Positions 53,593-62,022 are shown, numbered from the stretch's first letter. The stretch: DNA of 64,000 nt from JACDAN01 sp963721345 (GCA_963721345.1 CAVRIT010000001.1:496001-560000), one strand, 5' to 3'. The notes: a model not told the origin generated them from the letters alone. Program-made: numbers and translations.

Positions 53593-54186
53593 CCGTGCGA
53601 CCGCGGCACGGCCGGCGATCGGCCGCGTGTCGGTGAAGTACAGGCCGACGATCGAGCGGCCCCGCTGAAAGCCGACCACGTCCATGTACACGCGCGTACC
53701 GCCGGTCGACATGACGACGCGGAACTCGATCGCGCGCTCGCCGACCTTCGGCCGGCCGGTCATCCGTGCCGAGACCACCTTCACGCCCTGACGGCGAAGC
53801 TCGGTCGCGGTGCAACCGAGCAGCCGGGGTTGGGAGCCTTTCCGGAAATCTCCGATTGCGTCCGCGCGGCTCTCGAACACCTCAACGAGGGACTCGACCC
53901 CCGCGATGTCCTGCGCGAACTTCGACTGAGCCCGACCGGTGATCGTGTACGCGGAGAAGTCGAGGTCCGCACCCGGGCAGGCAGGGAGCCGCTCCGGGAC
54001 GGCCGTGGCGCGCGCTCGCACCCAGCCGCGGGCCAGGTCAGAACTGCGGAGCGCGATCCGCTTGGCGAGAGCCATGTCGGCGGGCCGAAGGCGCTTCTGC
54101 TCGAGCCTCGGCGGCCCCCCGGACGCAACGGCAGCGGCGACGAGCCCACAGGCGAGCAGCGCGGCGAGGGCGGCGAGGCGTCGCAC
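53569..54186 (-). CDS. Secreted protein of unknown function
   Basis: A 205-residue exported protein: signal peptide (LAALAALLACGLVAAAVASG), then an alpha/beta domain with two Cys (LPACPGAD, LGCTATEL) and a beta-rich end (IEFRVVMSTGGTRVYMDVVGFQRG). The shape resembles sensor or substrate-binding domains of actinobacterial lipoproteins, but I cannot assign a family. The 3' end overlaps the NYN gene by 24 bases. Confidence 0.65.
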   Translation of the reverse strand: MRRLAALAALLACGLVAAAVASGGPPRLEQKRLRPADMALAKRIALRSSDLARGWVRARATAVPERLPACPGADLDFSAYTITGRAQSKFAQDIAGVESLVEVFESRADAIGDFRKGSQPRLLGCTATELRRQGVKVVSARMTGRPKVGERAIEFRVVMSTGGTRVYMDVVGFQRGRSIVGLYFTDTRPIAGRAAVARSIAARMR

Positions 54187-54261
54187 GGTTCAACCGTCGT
54201 CTCGTGGCCGAACGTGCGGCATCGCCCGAAAGAGTGTTTCCAACCGCGTACCGCTTAACGG

Positions 54262-54594
54262 TTACTCGCCCGAGTCGCTGTCGCCGTCCTCTTCGACGTC
54301 ACCCTCCACGACGACGACCGTGAACGACTCGTCCAAGCGGACGTCGACCTGTGAGCCGTCGGCCTTCGTGACCTCGACCTCGTAGGTCGCGCCGTCCTCG
54401 GTGTCGTGCTCGGTCTCCGTGACGCGGCCGCCGCCCGCGGCCTTCAGCGCCACCGCTGATGCCCGCTGAAGCGCCGCCCCCGTCAACGGCGCGCCGTCGT
54501 CGCTGTCGGTTGCGTTCGCAATCGCCGCACCGCCGAGCACCAGCCCGATCAGAACCACCGCACTTGCCAGAACCACTGTTGTTCGTCTGCGCAT
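54262..54594 (-). CDS. PepSY-domain exported protein
   Basis: A 110-residue protein. N-terminal anchor (TVVLASAVVLIGLVLGGAAI), then a PepSY domain: ALQRASAVALKAAGGGRVTETEHDTEDGATYEVEVTKADGSQVDVRLD is the typical helix-strand pattern (quoted here only for position, residues 43-90). The end is acidic (EGDVEEDGDSDSGE). PepSY domains often inhibit proteases or sit by sensors. ATG 54594, AGGAG region upstream not strong; the gene is divergent from 54674. Confidence 0.75.
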   Translation of the reverse strand: MRRRTTVVLASAVVLIGLVLGGAAIANATDSDDGAPLTGAALQRASAVALKAAGGGRVTETEHDTEDGATYEVEVTKADGSQVDVRLDESFTVVVVEGDVEEDGDSDSGE

Positions 54595-54673
54595 GTCACT
54601 CCTTTCACCGTTCTGCTCAGAGGCTATGCGCGGGGAATGAGACGACGATGAGTCCCGTTTACAGTCCACGGAG

Positions 54674-55222
54674 ATGAGGATTGCCGTGATCGGACGCGGG
54701 AACGTCGGCGGTGGCCTGGCCGACCGCTGGGAGCGTGCGGGCCACGAGGTCACGCGGATCGGCAAGGACGGGGGCGACGTGTCCGACGCGGACGCCGTGG
54801 TGGTCGCGGTGCCGGGCGCGGCGGTCGCCGACGCGCTGGCGAGCGTGGAGGGGCTCGACGGGAAGACGGTCGTGGACGCGACGAACCTGGTCGGGACGCA
54901 GCCGCCGGACGGCTTCGCCTCCAACGCGGAGTTCGTGAAGTCCCAGACGAACGGACCGACGGCGAAGAGCTTCAACATCAACTTCGCAGCGATCTACGAC
55001 CAGCTCGATCAGGCCGCGACGAGGCCAAGCAACATCTGGTCGGGCGACGAGGAGGCCCGTGAGGTCGTCGAGCAGCTGACCCGCGACGCCGGTTTCGAGC
55101 CGGTCTACGCCGGGGGCCTCGAGAACGCGGGCGCGCAGGAGTCCGCCGTGGGCCTCGTCTTCGCGATCAGCCAGAACGAGGGGCGGTTCTTCTACCGAAT
55201 CGCTCCGCCCGAGCGCTTCTGA
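54674..55222 (+). CDS. NAD(P)-binding oxidoreductase, F420-oxidoreductase (NpdG) fold
   Basis: A 182-residue Rossmann protein: AVIGRGNVGGGLADRW at the start, VVVAVPGAAVADAL, VDATN, and a C-terminal domain with GGLENAGAQESA. It matches the F420-dependent NADP reductase / pyrroline-carboxylate reductase N-domain family. Use of F420 is plausible for an actinobacterium but not proven. ATG 54674 preceded by GGAG. Confidence 0.78.
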   Translation: MRIAVIGRGNVGGGLADRWERAGHEVTRIGKDGGDVSDADAVVVAVPGAAVADALASVEGLDGKTVVDATNLVGTQPPDGFASNAEFVKSQTNGPTAKSFNINFAAIYDQLDQAATRPSNIWSGDEEAREVVEQLTRDAGFEPVYAGGLENAGAQESAVGLVFAISQNEGRFFYRIAPPERF

Positions 55223-55228
55223 GAAGCA

Positions 55229-55252
55229 AGAGGCCCCGTTTCCGGGGCCTCT
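55229..55252 (+). terminator. Bidirectional hairpin between the NAD(P)-binding and subtilase genes
   Basis: AGAGGCCCCG-TTTC-CGGGGCCTCT, a 10-bp perfect stem, 7 bases after the upstream stop and 24 bases before the convergent subtilase stop. It probably ends transcripts from both sides. There is no long T run. Confidence 0.7.
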
Positions 55253-55276
55253 CGAGCTGAATCGCTATGCGGTCGC

Positions 55277-57136
55277 TCAGGTCGCGCGCGCCTGTGCCAC
55301 CTGGAGGACGACTACGCGTCCCAGCAGGGACTCGCTGTCGAGCGTGTCCGGATCGGACACGGCCCGCTCGCCCTTGACCTGGAACGTGTAGGTCCCCGGG
55401 TGTGCGGCGGCGGCCCCGAGGTCGACGAGGAGGCTCGCCGTTCCTGCGCCGGAGCTCGACTCGGTCGTCTTGCCGAGCACCTGGCCCGTTCCGTCGATCA
55501 CCGTCACCGTCCAGATCATCGCGTTGGAGCCCACAACCGCAAGTGACGGGTGCGAGAGCGTGACCTTCAGGTGCGTGATCTTCGACGTCACCTCAGCGGT
55601 GAACGTCCTCGAGTCCGAGCCCGCCACGGCAACGCGCGGCGCGTCCCACATCCAGAAGTCGGAGCGGGTGACCCGGAACGGCGTCGAGCCGAGCACACGC
55701 TGGTCGGCGGCGTTCTGCGCCTGGGTGATCCGCTTCGACGCACCGGAGCCGCGGACGAGATCGGCCGCTGCCGTCAGATCGACGTGTCCGTAGCCGACCT
55801 GCCAGAAGCCCAGTTCCGCGCCGGCGGCGTCAGTCACCGGCTTCGCGGTGGCCTGGAGGGCGTTTCGCACCTGCGTCGTCGTCAGCGACGGGTTGGCCTG
55901 CAGCAGCACTGCCGCCGCGCCGGCGGCGTGCGGCGAGGCCATGCTCGTGCCTGACGCCGTGGCGTTCCCGTAGTTCGGGGGAGGACACGGCCCGATGACG
56001 ACCGGCGATCCCGCCGTGTCGCACGTGGACGAGATGGCGACGCCCGGCGTCGTGATGTCCGGGTGGTAGATCCCAGGCCGGTCGCCCGTGAAGACCGTGT
56101 GGCCGCCCGCGCCGATCGTCGACGGCAGGGAGTTGTCGTACTTGAGCCCGTTCGAGGAGAAGTCCCCGCGGACGTGATTGACGTTCTCGGCCGCGACGGA
56201 GGTCACCCACGGCGCTTCCGAGAACGGGTTCAGCGACATCTCCGCGTTCGTGCGGCCGCTGTTGCCGGCCGCGAAGAAGACGTTCACGCCGAGGTCGGCG
56301 ACGGCCTTCGTCGCGACGTTCACCGGCGCGCGGGCGTCGAACTGCTGGAACGAGTTGCCCCACGAGTTGTTGATCACCTTCACGCCCCACAGCATCGGCT
56401 GGTCGAGCAGGTGGTCGTACGCCGTGACGACCGCGGTCGTGAAGAGGATCTCGCCGATCGAGTAGCAGACGAGGTTCGCGTCGGGTGCAACGCCGATGTG
56501 CTCGGGCGCGGTGTGGCCGTCGGCCGCGATGATCCCCGCGACGTGCGTGCCGTGACCTGAGCCGAGGTCGGTGTTCTGGTACGGGCCGACCTCGACCGGG
56601 ACGACGATCGTGTTGCTCGAGTCCGGCGGGACGTTGACGTACTCCGGGCTGTAGAGCTTCACGTTGTGGGTCACGTGGTCGGCGAGGTCCGGATGGCTCG
56701 CGTCGCAGCCGGAGTCGATCACCGCGACGGTGGTGCCCTTGCCCGTCAAGCCCTGGGCGCGCGTGCCTGCGGCGCCCATCGCGTCGGCCGAGCTCTGGTC
56801 GAAGAGCTCGATCTTCTCGTCGGGGTAGACGTCGTTGGCAGCCCCGCCCTGCACTGCCGCCTCCATCGACCCGACCGTCCCACGGACGAGCGCGAGCGGC
56901 AGGTGCTTCATCGGCTGCACGGACAGTCCGTGGGCTTTCAGCGCCGCGACGTCCAGCGCCGTGGGCGCCGCGTCCAGCGTCGCCACGCCGCGCGTGACGG
57001 CGAGTGGCGAGTACGCAGCGTTCAGGCGGTCGAGCCCGACCGTGGGCTCGCCTGCGGGAAGGCTTCCGAGGGCAGCCGCGCTCGGGACGAGCGCTGCGAG
57101 CACGGCCGTTGAGACGAGCAGCATCCGCAACTTCAT
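55277..57136 (-). CDS. Secreted subtilisin-family (S8) serine protease
   Basis: A 619-residue exported protease. Signal peptide 1-22; a propeptide-like region to about 125; the S8 domain to about 460 with catalytic D141 (AVIDSGCDASHPDL), H195 (GSGHGTHVAG), oxyanion Asn in FFAAGNSGRT and S398 (GTSMASPHAAG). The end (470-619) is a beta-sandwich-like C-terminal domain. Two cysteines near the active-site Asp and TCDTAG/GPCPPP suggest disulfides. Likely autoprocessed and released. GGAGG lies upstream of ATG 57136. Confidence 0.94.
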   Translation of the reverse strand: MKLRMLLVSTAVLAALVPSAAALGSLPAGEPTVGLDRLNAAYSPLAVTRGVATLDAAPTALDVAALKAHGLSVQPMKHLPLALVRGTVGSMEAAVQGGAANDVYPDEKIELFDQSSADAMGAAGTRAQGLTGKGTTVAVIDSGCDASHPDLADHVTHNVKLYSPEYVNVPPDSSNTIVVPVEVGPYQNTDLGSGHGTHVAGIIAADGHTAPEHIGVAPDANLVCYSIGEILFTTAVVTAYDHLLDQPMLWGVKVINNSWGNSFQQFDARAPVNVATKAVADLGVNVFFAAGNSGRTNAEMSLNPFSEAPWVTSVAAENVNHVRGDFSSNGLKYDNSLPSTIGAGGHTVFTGDRPGIYHPDITTPGVAISSTCDTAGSPVVIGPCPPPNYGNATASGTSMASPHAAGAAAVLLQANPSLTTTQVRNALQATAKPVTDAAGAELGFWQVGYGHVDLTAAADLVRGSGASKRITQAQNAADQRVLGSTPFRVTRSDFWMWDAPRVAVAGSDSRTFTAEVTSKITHLKVTLSHPSLAVVGSNAMIWTVTVIDGTGQVLGKTTESSSGAGTASLLVDLGAAAAHPGTYTFQVKGERAVSDPDTLDSESLLGRVVVLQVAQARAT

Positions 57137-57215
57137 GTTGGGTCCTCCAGAGGTGGGAAACGCGTCCGACTAGGTCAATTACCGGCGAAAACGCGTCCCA
57201 AACCCGATTGACGGA

Positions 57216-57980
57216 TCAGTCGGGTTTGCGCGCCTTGACGATCGCGCCGTGCATCCCGTCGGCGACGTCATGGGTGAACTCGACGGAGATCCCGCCGAAC
57301 CCGGCCGCCTCGAGCCCCTCGACGTACTCGCGCTTCGACAGCGCCCCGGCGACACAGCCGACATAGCTGCCGCGCTCGGCCCGCTCCCTGGGCGTCAGTC
57401 GATCCTCCGCGACGACGTCGCTGACACCTACCCGGCCGCCCGGCTTGAGCACGCGGGCCATCTCGGTCAGCACGGCCGCCTTGTCGATCGAGAGGTTGAT
57501 CACGCAGTTCGAGATCACGACGTCGACCGACTCCGCCGGCAGCGGGATCTCCTCGATCACGCCTTTCAGGAAGTGGACGTTCGCCACGCCGGCCTCCTCG
57601 GCGTTCTTCCGGCCCAACGCCAGCATCTCGTCCGTCATGTCGAGGCCGTACGCGATCCCGGTCGGGCCGACACGCCTGGCGGAGAGGATCACGTCGATCC
57701 CACCGCCAGAGCCGAGGTCGAGCACGGTTTCCCCCTCGTGGAGATCCGCGACTGCCGTCGGGTTCCCGCAGCCGAGCGAGGCCAGCGCAGCAGCATCAGG
57801 CAGCTCTGCTCGCTGGTCGATCGAGTACAGACGCTCGCCGAATGCAGCGTCCTCCCCGTCGCAGCTGACGTTGCCGCAGCAGCCGCCGCTCTCCGTGCAG
57901 CCACAGCCGCCCGTTTCTGCGGCGAGGGCGGCCAGGGCATAGCGCTCGCGGACCTGCTCGCGGAGATCGGTCGTGCTCAT
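57216..57980 (-). CDS. arsM: Arsenite S-adenosylmethionine methyltransferase
   Basis: Methylates arsenite to volatile or less toxic forms, 254 residues. SAM site LDLGSGGGIDVILSA (88-102). The arsenic-binding Cys are C71 (SLGCGNP) and those in VISNCVINL and SYVGCVAGAL. The N-terminus carries an additional Cys-rich stretch, GGCGCTESGGCCGNVSC (24-40), which may bind metalloid or protect the active site. ATG 57980 overlaps the ArsR stop (ATGA), so regulator and enzyme are co-expressed. Confidence 0.94.
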   Translation of the reverse strand: MSTTDLREQVRERYALAALAAETGGCGCTESGGCCGNVSCDGEDAAFGERLYSIDQRAELPDAAALASLGCGNPTAVADLHEGETVLDLGSGGGIDVILSARRVGPTGIAYGLDMTDEMLALGRKNAEEAGVANVHFLKGVIEEIPLPAESVDVVISNCVINLSIDKAAVLTEMARVLKPGGRVGVSDVVAEDRLTPRERAERGSYVGCVAGALSKREYVEGLEAAGFGGISVEFTHDVADGMHGAIVKARKPD

Positions 57981-58258
57981 GCGGCAACAGCCTCCTTCGA
58001 GAGAGAGAAGTAGGCCCACTTCCCGCGCTGCTCCCGCTCGAGCAGCCCCGCGTCGGTGAGCTTCTTCAGGTGATGACTGACAGTCGCCTGGCTCAGGCCG
58101 AGCGCCGGGATGAACTCACAGGCGCACACCGGTCCGTCCGCCGCGTCGAGCAGGCGGACGATCTTCACCCGGGCCGGGTCGCCCAGCGCGCGGAACAGGT
58201 TCGCCGTGCCCTCCGCGTCGAGCGGCCGGCAGCAGGCGATTAGGTCGAGCGGCTTCAT
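57977..58258 (-). CDS. arsR: ArsR-family repressor
   Basis: A 93-residue winged-helix repressor. Recognition helix SQATVSHHLKKLTDAGLL. Cysteines C9-C10 (ACC) near the N-terminus and C45/C47 (VCAC) form the usual arsenite-sensing set for the type with N-terminal ligands. It is read from a strong, apparently leaderless promoter at 58256-58296 and overlaps arsM. Metal-free ArsR should repress and arsenite derepress. Confidence 0.93.
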   Translation of the reverse strand: MKPLDLIACCRPLDAEGTANLFRALGDPARVKIVRLLDAADGPVCACEFIPALGLSQATVSHHLKKLTDAGLLEREQRGKWAYFSLSKEAVAA

Positions 58259-58296
58259 ATCGATACTTATCGTAATGATGTTGATCGATATGTCAA
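58256..58296 (-). promoter_or_regulatory. arsR-arsM promoter and ArsR operator
   Basis: On the minus strand TTGACA (58296-58291) and TACGAT (58274-58269) are 16 bases apart, a good sigma-70 pair. The expected transcription start is near 58262, only about four bases before ATG 58258, so the mRNA is probably leaderless; no Shine-Dalgarno exists. A perfect 9-bp inverted repeat, CATATCGAT (58292-58284) and ATCGATATG (58264-58256), surrounds the spacer and the -10 region; one arm includes the start codon. It is the evident ArsR operator. Confidence 0.75.
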
Positions 58297-58305
58297 GATC
58301 CGGCC

Positions 58306-58827
58306 GTGCCGAGCGAAGTGATGCAGGCGCTGTACGAGGGGCGGGCCGCCGATGCCCTGGTCGCGGCGAGCTCGCGCGGCGACCTCGACGTCTTCGAGAC
58401 TGCCGCGCTCGGGATGGTGCCTCGGTTGCGCACGCTGCTCGACGAGGACGCGTCGGTCGTGAACGCCTGGTCGGCGGACGGATTCACACCGCTCCACTTC
58501 GCGGCATTCTTCGGACATCCCGAGGCCGCGAAGCTCCTCGTCGAGCGCGGCGCCGACCTCGACGCCCGTTCGACGAACCGCGACTTCGCCCTCGACGCCG
58601 CGCCGCTGCACAGCGCGGCGGCGGCGGGCCAGCTCGAGGTGTGCCGGGTGTTGCTGGACGCAGGCGCCGACGTGAACGCGGTCCAGCACGGCGGCTACAC
58701 GGCGCTGCTCGACGCAGCGGCGAACAAGAACGGCGAGCTGATGGAGCTCCTGCTCGAGCGAGGCGCCGATCACAGCGCGCGCCTCGACGACGGCCGCGGC
58801 GCGGACGAGTTGATCCGCGCGGACTGA
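58306..58827 (+). CDS. Ankyrin-repeat protein
   Basis: A 173-residue cytoplasmic protein. After a 55-residue start it has about three ankyrin repeats: DGFTPLHFAAFFGHPEAAKLLVERGADL, APLHSAAAAGQLEVCRVLLDAGADVN and GYTALLDAAANKNGELMELLLERGADH (quoted here in part). Probably a protein-binding module; partner unknown. GTG 58306. The 3' end overlaps the convergent dioxygenase gene by 58 bases. Confidence 0.82.
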   Translation: MPSEVMQALYEGRAADALVAASSRGDLDVFETAALGMVPRLRTLLDEDASVVNAWSADGFTPLHFAAFFGHPEAAKLLVERGADLDARSTNRDFALDAAPLHSAAAAGQLEVCRVLLDAGADVNAVQHGGYTALLDAAANKNGELMELLLERGADHSARLDDGRGADELIRAD

Positions 58828-59576
58828 GCCGCCAGCGGGACGTCTTCCGCACCTGGCATCCAGTAGCCGATCGCAGCCGTCCCAGCGCCGAGGAGCTGTC
58901 GCCGCACCGCATCCTGCCGCGCGAGCAGTTCGTCGTTGACGCCCAGTAGCTCGTCGCGCGGGCGGATCCAGCGATGCGTGTACGCATAGAAGAGCGCCTT
59001 ACGGGTGCGGTCGCTCAAGTTGTCGCCGCGGGCGTGCCAAAGGCGCCGGTCGAAGAGGACGGCAGTCCCGGCGCGAACCAGCAGCGGCTCGGCGCCGGGC
59101 GGGCGATCCGATCCGTTCACGGGGCGCTCGAGGCGGTCGCGCGTGTGGCTTCCCGGGATCAGCCACATCGCGCCCTGGTCCGCGTGCTCGACGTCGGTCA
59201 GGAAGTACGCGACCTTCAGTGAGAGCCGGGGGCGCGACGCGCCGAGGTCGACGTTCTGGCACCCGCCGTCCTGGTGCCACCGCCAGGCGGGTGCGGGAGC
59301 TCGCGCGAGCGGCGGATGGACGTCGAGGTGGCAGTGGTAGAGGAAGACGTTCGGGCCGAGGGCGTCACACACGAGCGACAGCGCGGCGGGATGGTCGACG
59401 AGCTCGACGAACGCGTCGTCGAGGCCGACGAAGCCGAGCAGGTGGAGCATTGAGCCGTTCCCCCGCTCGTGCCAGATCCGGTCGACTGCGCCCGTCAGGC
59501 GCGCGACGCGCTCGGGGTCGAGCGCGCCCTCGAGGAGCACGAAGCCGTCGGAGTCGAGCTTCCGTAGCGAGGCCAC
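58770..59576 (-). CDS. Phytanoyl-CoA dioxygenase (PhyH)-family protein
   Basis: Fe(II)/2-oxoglutarate-dependent oxygenase fold, 268 residues. The iron-binding triad is HxD in WRWHQDGG and a later His in RRLWHARGDN, with an Arg for 2-oxoglutarate in DRTRKAL. Substrate unknown; actinobacterial members hydroxylate many secondary metabolites and lipids. ATG 59576. Confidence 0.85.
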   Translation of the reverse strand: MASLRKLDSDGFVLLEGALDPERVARLTGAVDRIWHERGNGSMLHLLGFVGLDDAFVELVDHPAALSLVCDALGPNVFLYHCHLDVHPPLARAPAPAWRWHQDGGCQNVDLGASRPRLSLKVAYFLTDVEHADQGAMWLIPGSHTRDRLERPVNGSDRPPGAEPLLVRAGTAVLFDRRLWHARGDNLSDRTRKALFYAYTHRWIRPRDELLGVNDELLARQDAVRRQLLGAGTAAIGYWMPGAEDVPLAAQSARINSSAPRPSSRRAL

Positions 59577-59626
59577 GGAAGACCTACGCGCGGGCGGCTC
59601 CGCGGGGTCCGGTCGAGGCTAGGCGG

Positions 59627-59893
59627 CTATCGCTGGCCGCTGCTCGAACTGCGGAACTGGAGCTCGAAGCTCTCCATGTCGGTAAGAGGCTCGCCGTCCT
59701 CGTCCTCGTCCTTCTCTTCCTTGCGCTTCTGCCGCGCCGAGAGCACGGCCAGGGTGGCCATGAGCCCGATGAACGGGAGAACCAGCCACCACACGCCGGC
59801 CTCGTACGACCACCAGGTGAGCAGCGCGGCGATTCCGAACATCACGGCGCCGGCGATGCCCGCCAGCGCCCAGATGGCTGCCCAGATCACCAT
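59627..59893 (-). CDS. Small membrane protein, unknown
   Basis: An 88-residue protein with two membrane helices (AIWALAGIAGAVMFGIAALL, WLVLPFIGLMATLAVL) and a charged cytoplasmic end (RKEEKDEDEDGEPLTDMESFELQFRS). Similar small proteins with a 2-helix hairpin are common hypothetical genes in actinobacteria. Start ATG 59893. No function assigned. Confidence 0.65.
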   Translation of the reverse strand: MVIWAAIWALAGIAGAVMFGIAALLTWWSYEAGVWWLVLPFIGLMATLAVLSARQKRKEEKDEDEDGEPLTDMESFELQFRSSSSGQR

Positions 59894-59933
59894 CGCCTCT
59901 TGAGACGCTACCTGCCCGGGATACTGGCACGAG

Positions 59934-60752
59934 ATGCCCGAGACTCCCTACTTCCGTCACCCGACCGACTTCTCGACACCGGTCCGCTACGCGCATGGCC
60001 CTGACTCCGCTCGTCAGTCCGACGTTCCGCAAGGGACGATCGTGCAGGAGACGTGGGTGGAGAGCCGCGTCTTCACCGGCACCAGCCGCCGCTACTGGAC
60101 GTACGTCCCGGCGCAGTACACGGGATCGGAGCCGGCGTCGCTCATGGTTTTCCAGGACGGCCACTTCTACGTCGATCTCGACGGCGAGATGCGCGTGCCG
60201 ATCGTGTTCGACAACCTGATCCACCGGGGCGAGCTGCCGGTGACGATCGGCGTCTTCGTCGATCCCGGCGAGCCCGGGAACCGAAATGTCGAGTACGACG
60301 CGCTCACCGACGACTACGCCACGTTTCTGCTGTCGGAGATCCTCCCGAACGTCCAAGACCGCTACCGCCTCACCGACGACCCCGACCACTGGGCGATCGC
60401 CGGTGGGAGTAGCGGCGGGAGCTGCGCGTTCACAGCCGCCTGGATGCGGCCGGATCGCTTCCGCCGGGTCCTGAGCTTTCTCGGGAGCTTTGCGCAGCTC
60501 CGAGGCGGCAACCGCTATCCCGAGCTGATCCGGGAGACGCCGCGGAAACCGCTGCGGGTCTTCCTCCAGGCGGCAACGCGCGATCTCGGCTGGGATGCCG
60601 CCGAGCTGAACTGGTTCAGCGCCAACCTGCAAGTCGCCGCCGCCCTCGCGGAGCGCGGCTATGACCTTCGATTCGTCCTCGGAGACGGCGGCCATGACAT
60701 GAACCACGGCGGTGCGATCCTGCCCGACGCGCTCCGCTGGCTCTGGCGCTGA
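59934..60752 (+). CDS. Esterase, Fes/esterase D-like
   Basis: A 272-residue alpha/beta hydrolase. Nucleophile elbow GGSSGGSCAF, a catalytic Asp in LQAATRDLGWD region and His in GDGGHDMNHGG. N-terminus YWTYVPAQYTGSEPASLMVFQDG is typical of enterochelin esterase (Fes) and related esterases, which lack an N-terminal binding domain here. It might hydrolyse siderophore or other esters. ATG 59934. Confidence 0.85.
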   Translation: MPETPYFRHPTDFSTPVRYAHGPDSARQSDVPQGTIVQETWVESRVFTGTSRRYWTYVPAQYTGSEPASLMVFQDGHFYVDLDGEMRVPIVFDNLIHRGELPVTIGVFVDPGEPGNRNVEYDALTDDYATFLLSEILPNVQDRYRLTDDPDHWAIAGGSSGGSCAFTAAWMRPDRFRRVLSFLGSFAQLRGGNRYPELIRETPRKPLRVFLQAATRDLGWDAAELNWFSANLQVAAALAERGYDLRFVLGDGGHDMNHGGAILPDALRWLWR

Positions 60753-60760
60753 TCTCCGCC

Positions 60761-61783
60761 TCAGTCGTCCCAGCGGACCACGATTTGGCCACTCAGGCCG
60801 TGTAGCGGAAGGGATTCCGCCTGCTCCTCGACGGCTTGGCGTTCGGCGGTAGAGAGCCGTCGCCACGTCTGGATCGCGACTGCTGTGCTCGCTCGCCGCC
60901 AGATCCCGACGACTTCGCCTCCGACCAGCACCGCGCCGGGCCAGACACGCGAGGTCCACAGCTCACGACGTCGGCTTTCGTCGGGGACCAGAAGCTCGCG
61001 ATCGACCCCGTGGAGCAGGAAGAATGCGTCGCCGCTCGGGAGAAGCCGGGCGGGCGCTGCGGGAGAAGCGGCGGCCCTGAAGCTCGGCTCGTCGCCGGTC
61101 AGGATCGACTGGTCGCCGATCGGCGTTCGCACCGCCGTGACCTCACCGGCGAGCGCTTCGAACGCCGCGCGGCCCTCAGCAGAACCGATCCCTGCCCACT
61201 TGGCGAACGCCTCGGGCGTCGTCGGCCCGAAGACGTGGAGGTACCTGCGCGCGAGCTCCAGTCGAGCCTCATGCGGATCGATCTCGGGCCGCGGCACGGT
61301 CCAGATCACGGGCAGCCTCGCGCCCTCCCATCGCATCAAGACGGTGCCTGTCGGCGCGGCATACCGCAGCGCATTGGGATTCACGCCCAGCCCTCGCCCG
61401 GCCTCGTCGTACCTCATCCGTCGGCCATCGAGGAACGCGTGCAGGCGAGCGGCGATGTCCTCGGCGCGACGCCGGCCCTTCGCGTCGGCTGGCAGCCGAC
61501 CGAGCGTGAAGACTGCTCGATCCCGCGCGGCAACGACGTACGCGTTGAACCGCGGCCCCCAGAGCTGGACGAGCGACGAATCCTCCCAGGTCGACGGTTC
61601 GGTCCCCGCGACGCGGGCGTGGATCGAGAGAACTGCGGCGCGCGGCATGCTGTCCTGCAGGCCGGCCCAGGCCACGCGCTCGAGCGAGGCACTTCCCGGC
61701 GGCAGCCGCTCGTCGAGCGCTCCCGCCCTGCGTCGCTGCGCCAGTATCTGCACCCGTGATAGGTCGAGCCGAGGCGTCGTCAC
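60761..61783 (-). CDS. Winged-helix (HTH_42, AlkZ-like) protein with altered active-site motif
   Basis: A 340-residue protein with the layout of the HTH_42/AlkZ DNA-glycosylase family: N-terminal helices, a tandem winged-helix core (LARRYLHVFGPTTPEAFAKWAGI and LLPSGDAFFLLHGVDR) and a beta-rich end (VWPGAVLVGGEVVGIWRR). In active members an N-terminal motif of the form Q-x-Q is followed by PRAA-like sequence; here it reads GLQDSMPRAA, so the second Gln is Ser45. It may be an inactive or specialised relative. Convergent with the esterase (8-base gap). ATG 61783. Confidence 0.75.
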   Translation of the reverse strand: MTTPRLDLSRVQILAQRRRAGALDERLPPGSASLERVAWAGLQDSMPRAAVLSIHARVAGTEPSTWEDSSLVQLWGPRFNAYVVAARDRAVFTLGRLPADAKGRRRAEDIAARLHAFLDGRRMRYDEAGRGLGVNPNALRYAAPTGTVLMRWEGARLPVIWTVPRPEIDPHEARLELARRYLHVFGPTTPEAFAKWAGIGSAEGRAAFEALAGEVTAVRTPIGDQSILTGDEPSFRAAASPAAPARLLPSGDAFFLLHGVDRELLVPDESRRRELWTSRVWPGAVLVGGEVVGIWRRASTAVAIQTWRRLSTAERQAVEEQAESLPLHGLSGQIVVRWDD

Positions 61784-61824
61784 GTGTCCTAGTTTCGCCC
61801 GGCGAGAGACGCCGCGACTTCTGA

Positions 61825-61986
61825 ATCCAAAAGCCCCGCAAATCGGTCGGGACTCCTTTCTCTCCTTTCAGGTCCAAGAACGAAGCGGTGTTCCGGGCAG
61901 TCAACCGCGAGATCGAGCACGCCGAGGAAAAGGCAGGCAGCGGAACCGACCAGCTCATCGAAGTTCTCTGCGAGTGCGGCCGGTGA
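61825..61986 (+). pseudogene. Relic of a small Cys-motif protein
   Basis: An in-frame segment (from the TGA at 61822 to the TGA at 61984) encodes SKNEAVFRAVNREIEHAEEK ... LIEVLCECGR. This resembles the first third of a small actinobacterial protein family I recall as having an FRxVN start and a CEC-containing middle. The family continues about 60 residues beyond CEC, but here the frame stops two codons later. The codon before SKN is AGG, one base away from ATG; the only start in frame is GTG 61888. A truncated relic is most likely; a 32-residue peptide from GTG 61888 is possible. Confidence 0.45.
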
Positions 61987-61988
61987 AA

Positions 61989-62022
61989 CGACGGAGGGCC
62001 CGGCAAGCCGGGCCCTCCGTCG
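61989..62022. terminator. Very long perfect hairpin, bidirectional terminator
   Basis: Sixteen perfectly paired bases on each side (CGACGGAGGGCCCGGC and its complement) around a two-base AA loop, just after the relic ORF and 19 bases before the convergent stop at 62041. It is the strongest hairpin in the window. No T run; ends transcripts from both sides or protects 3' ends. Confidence 0.7.
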
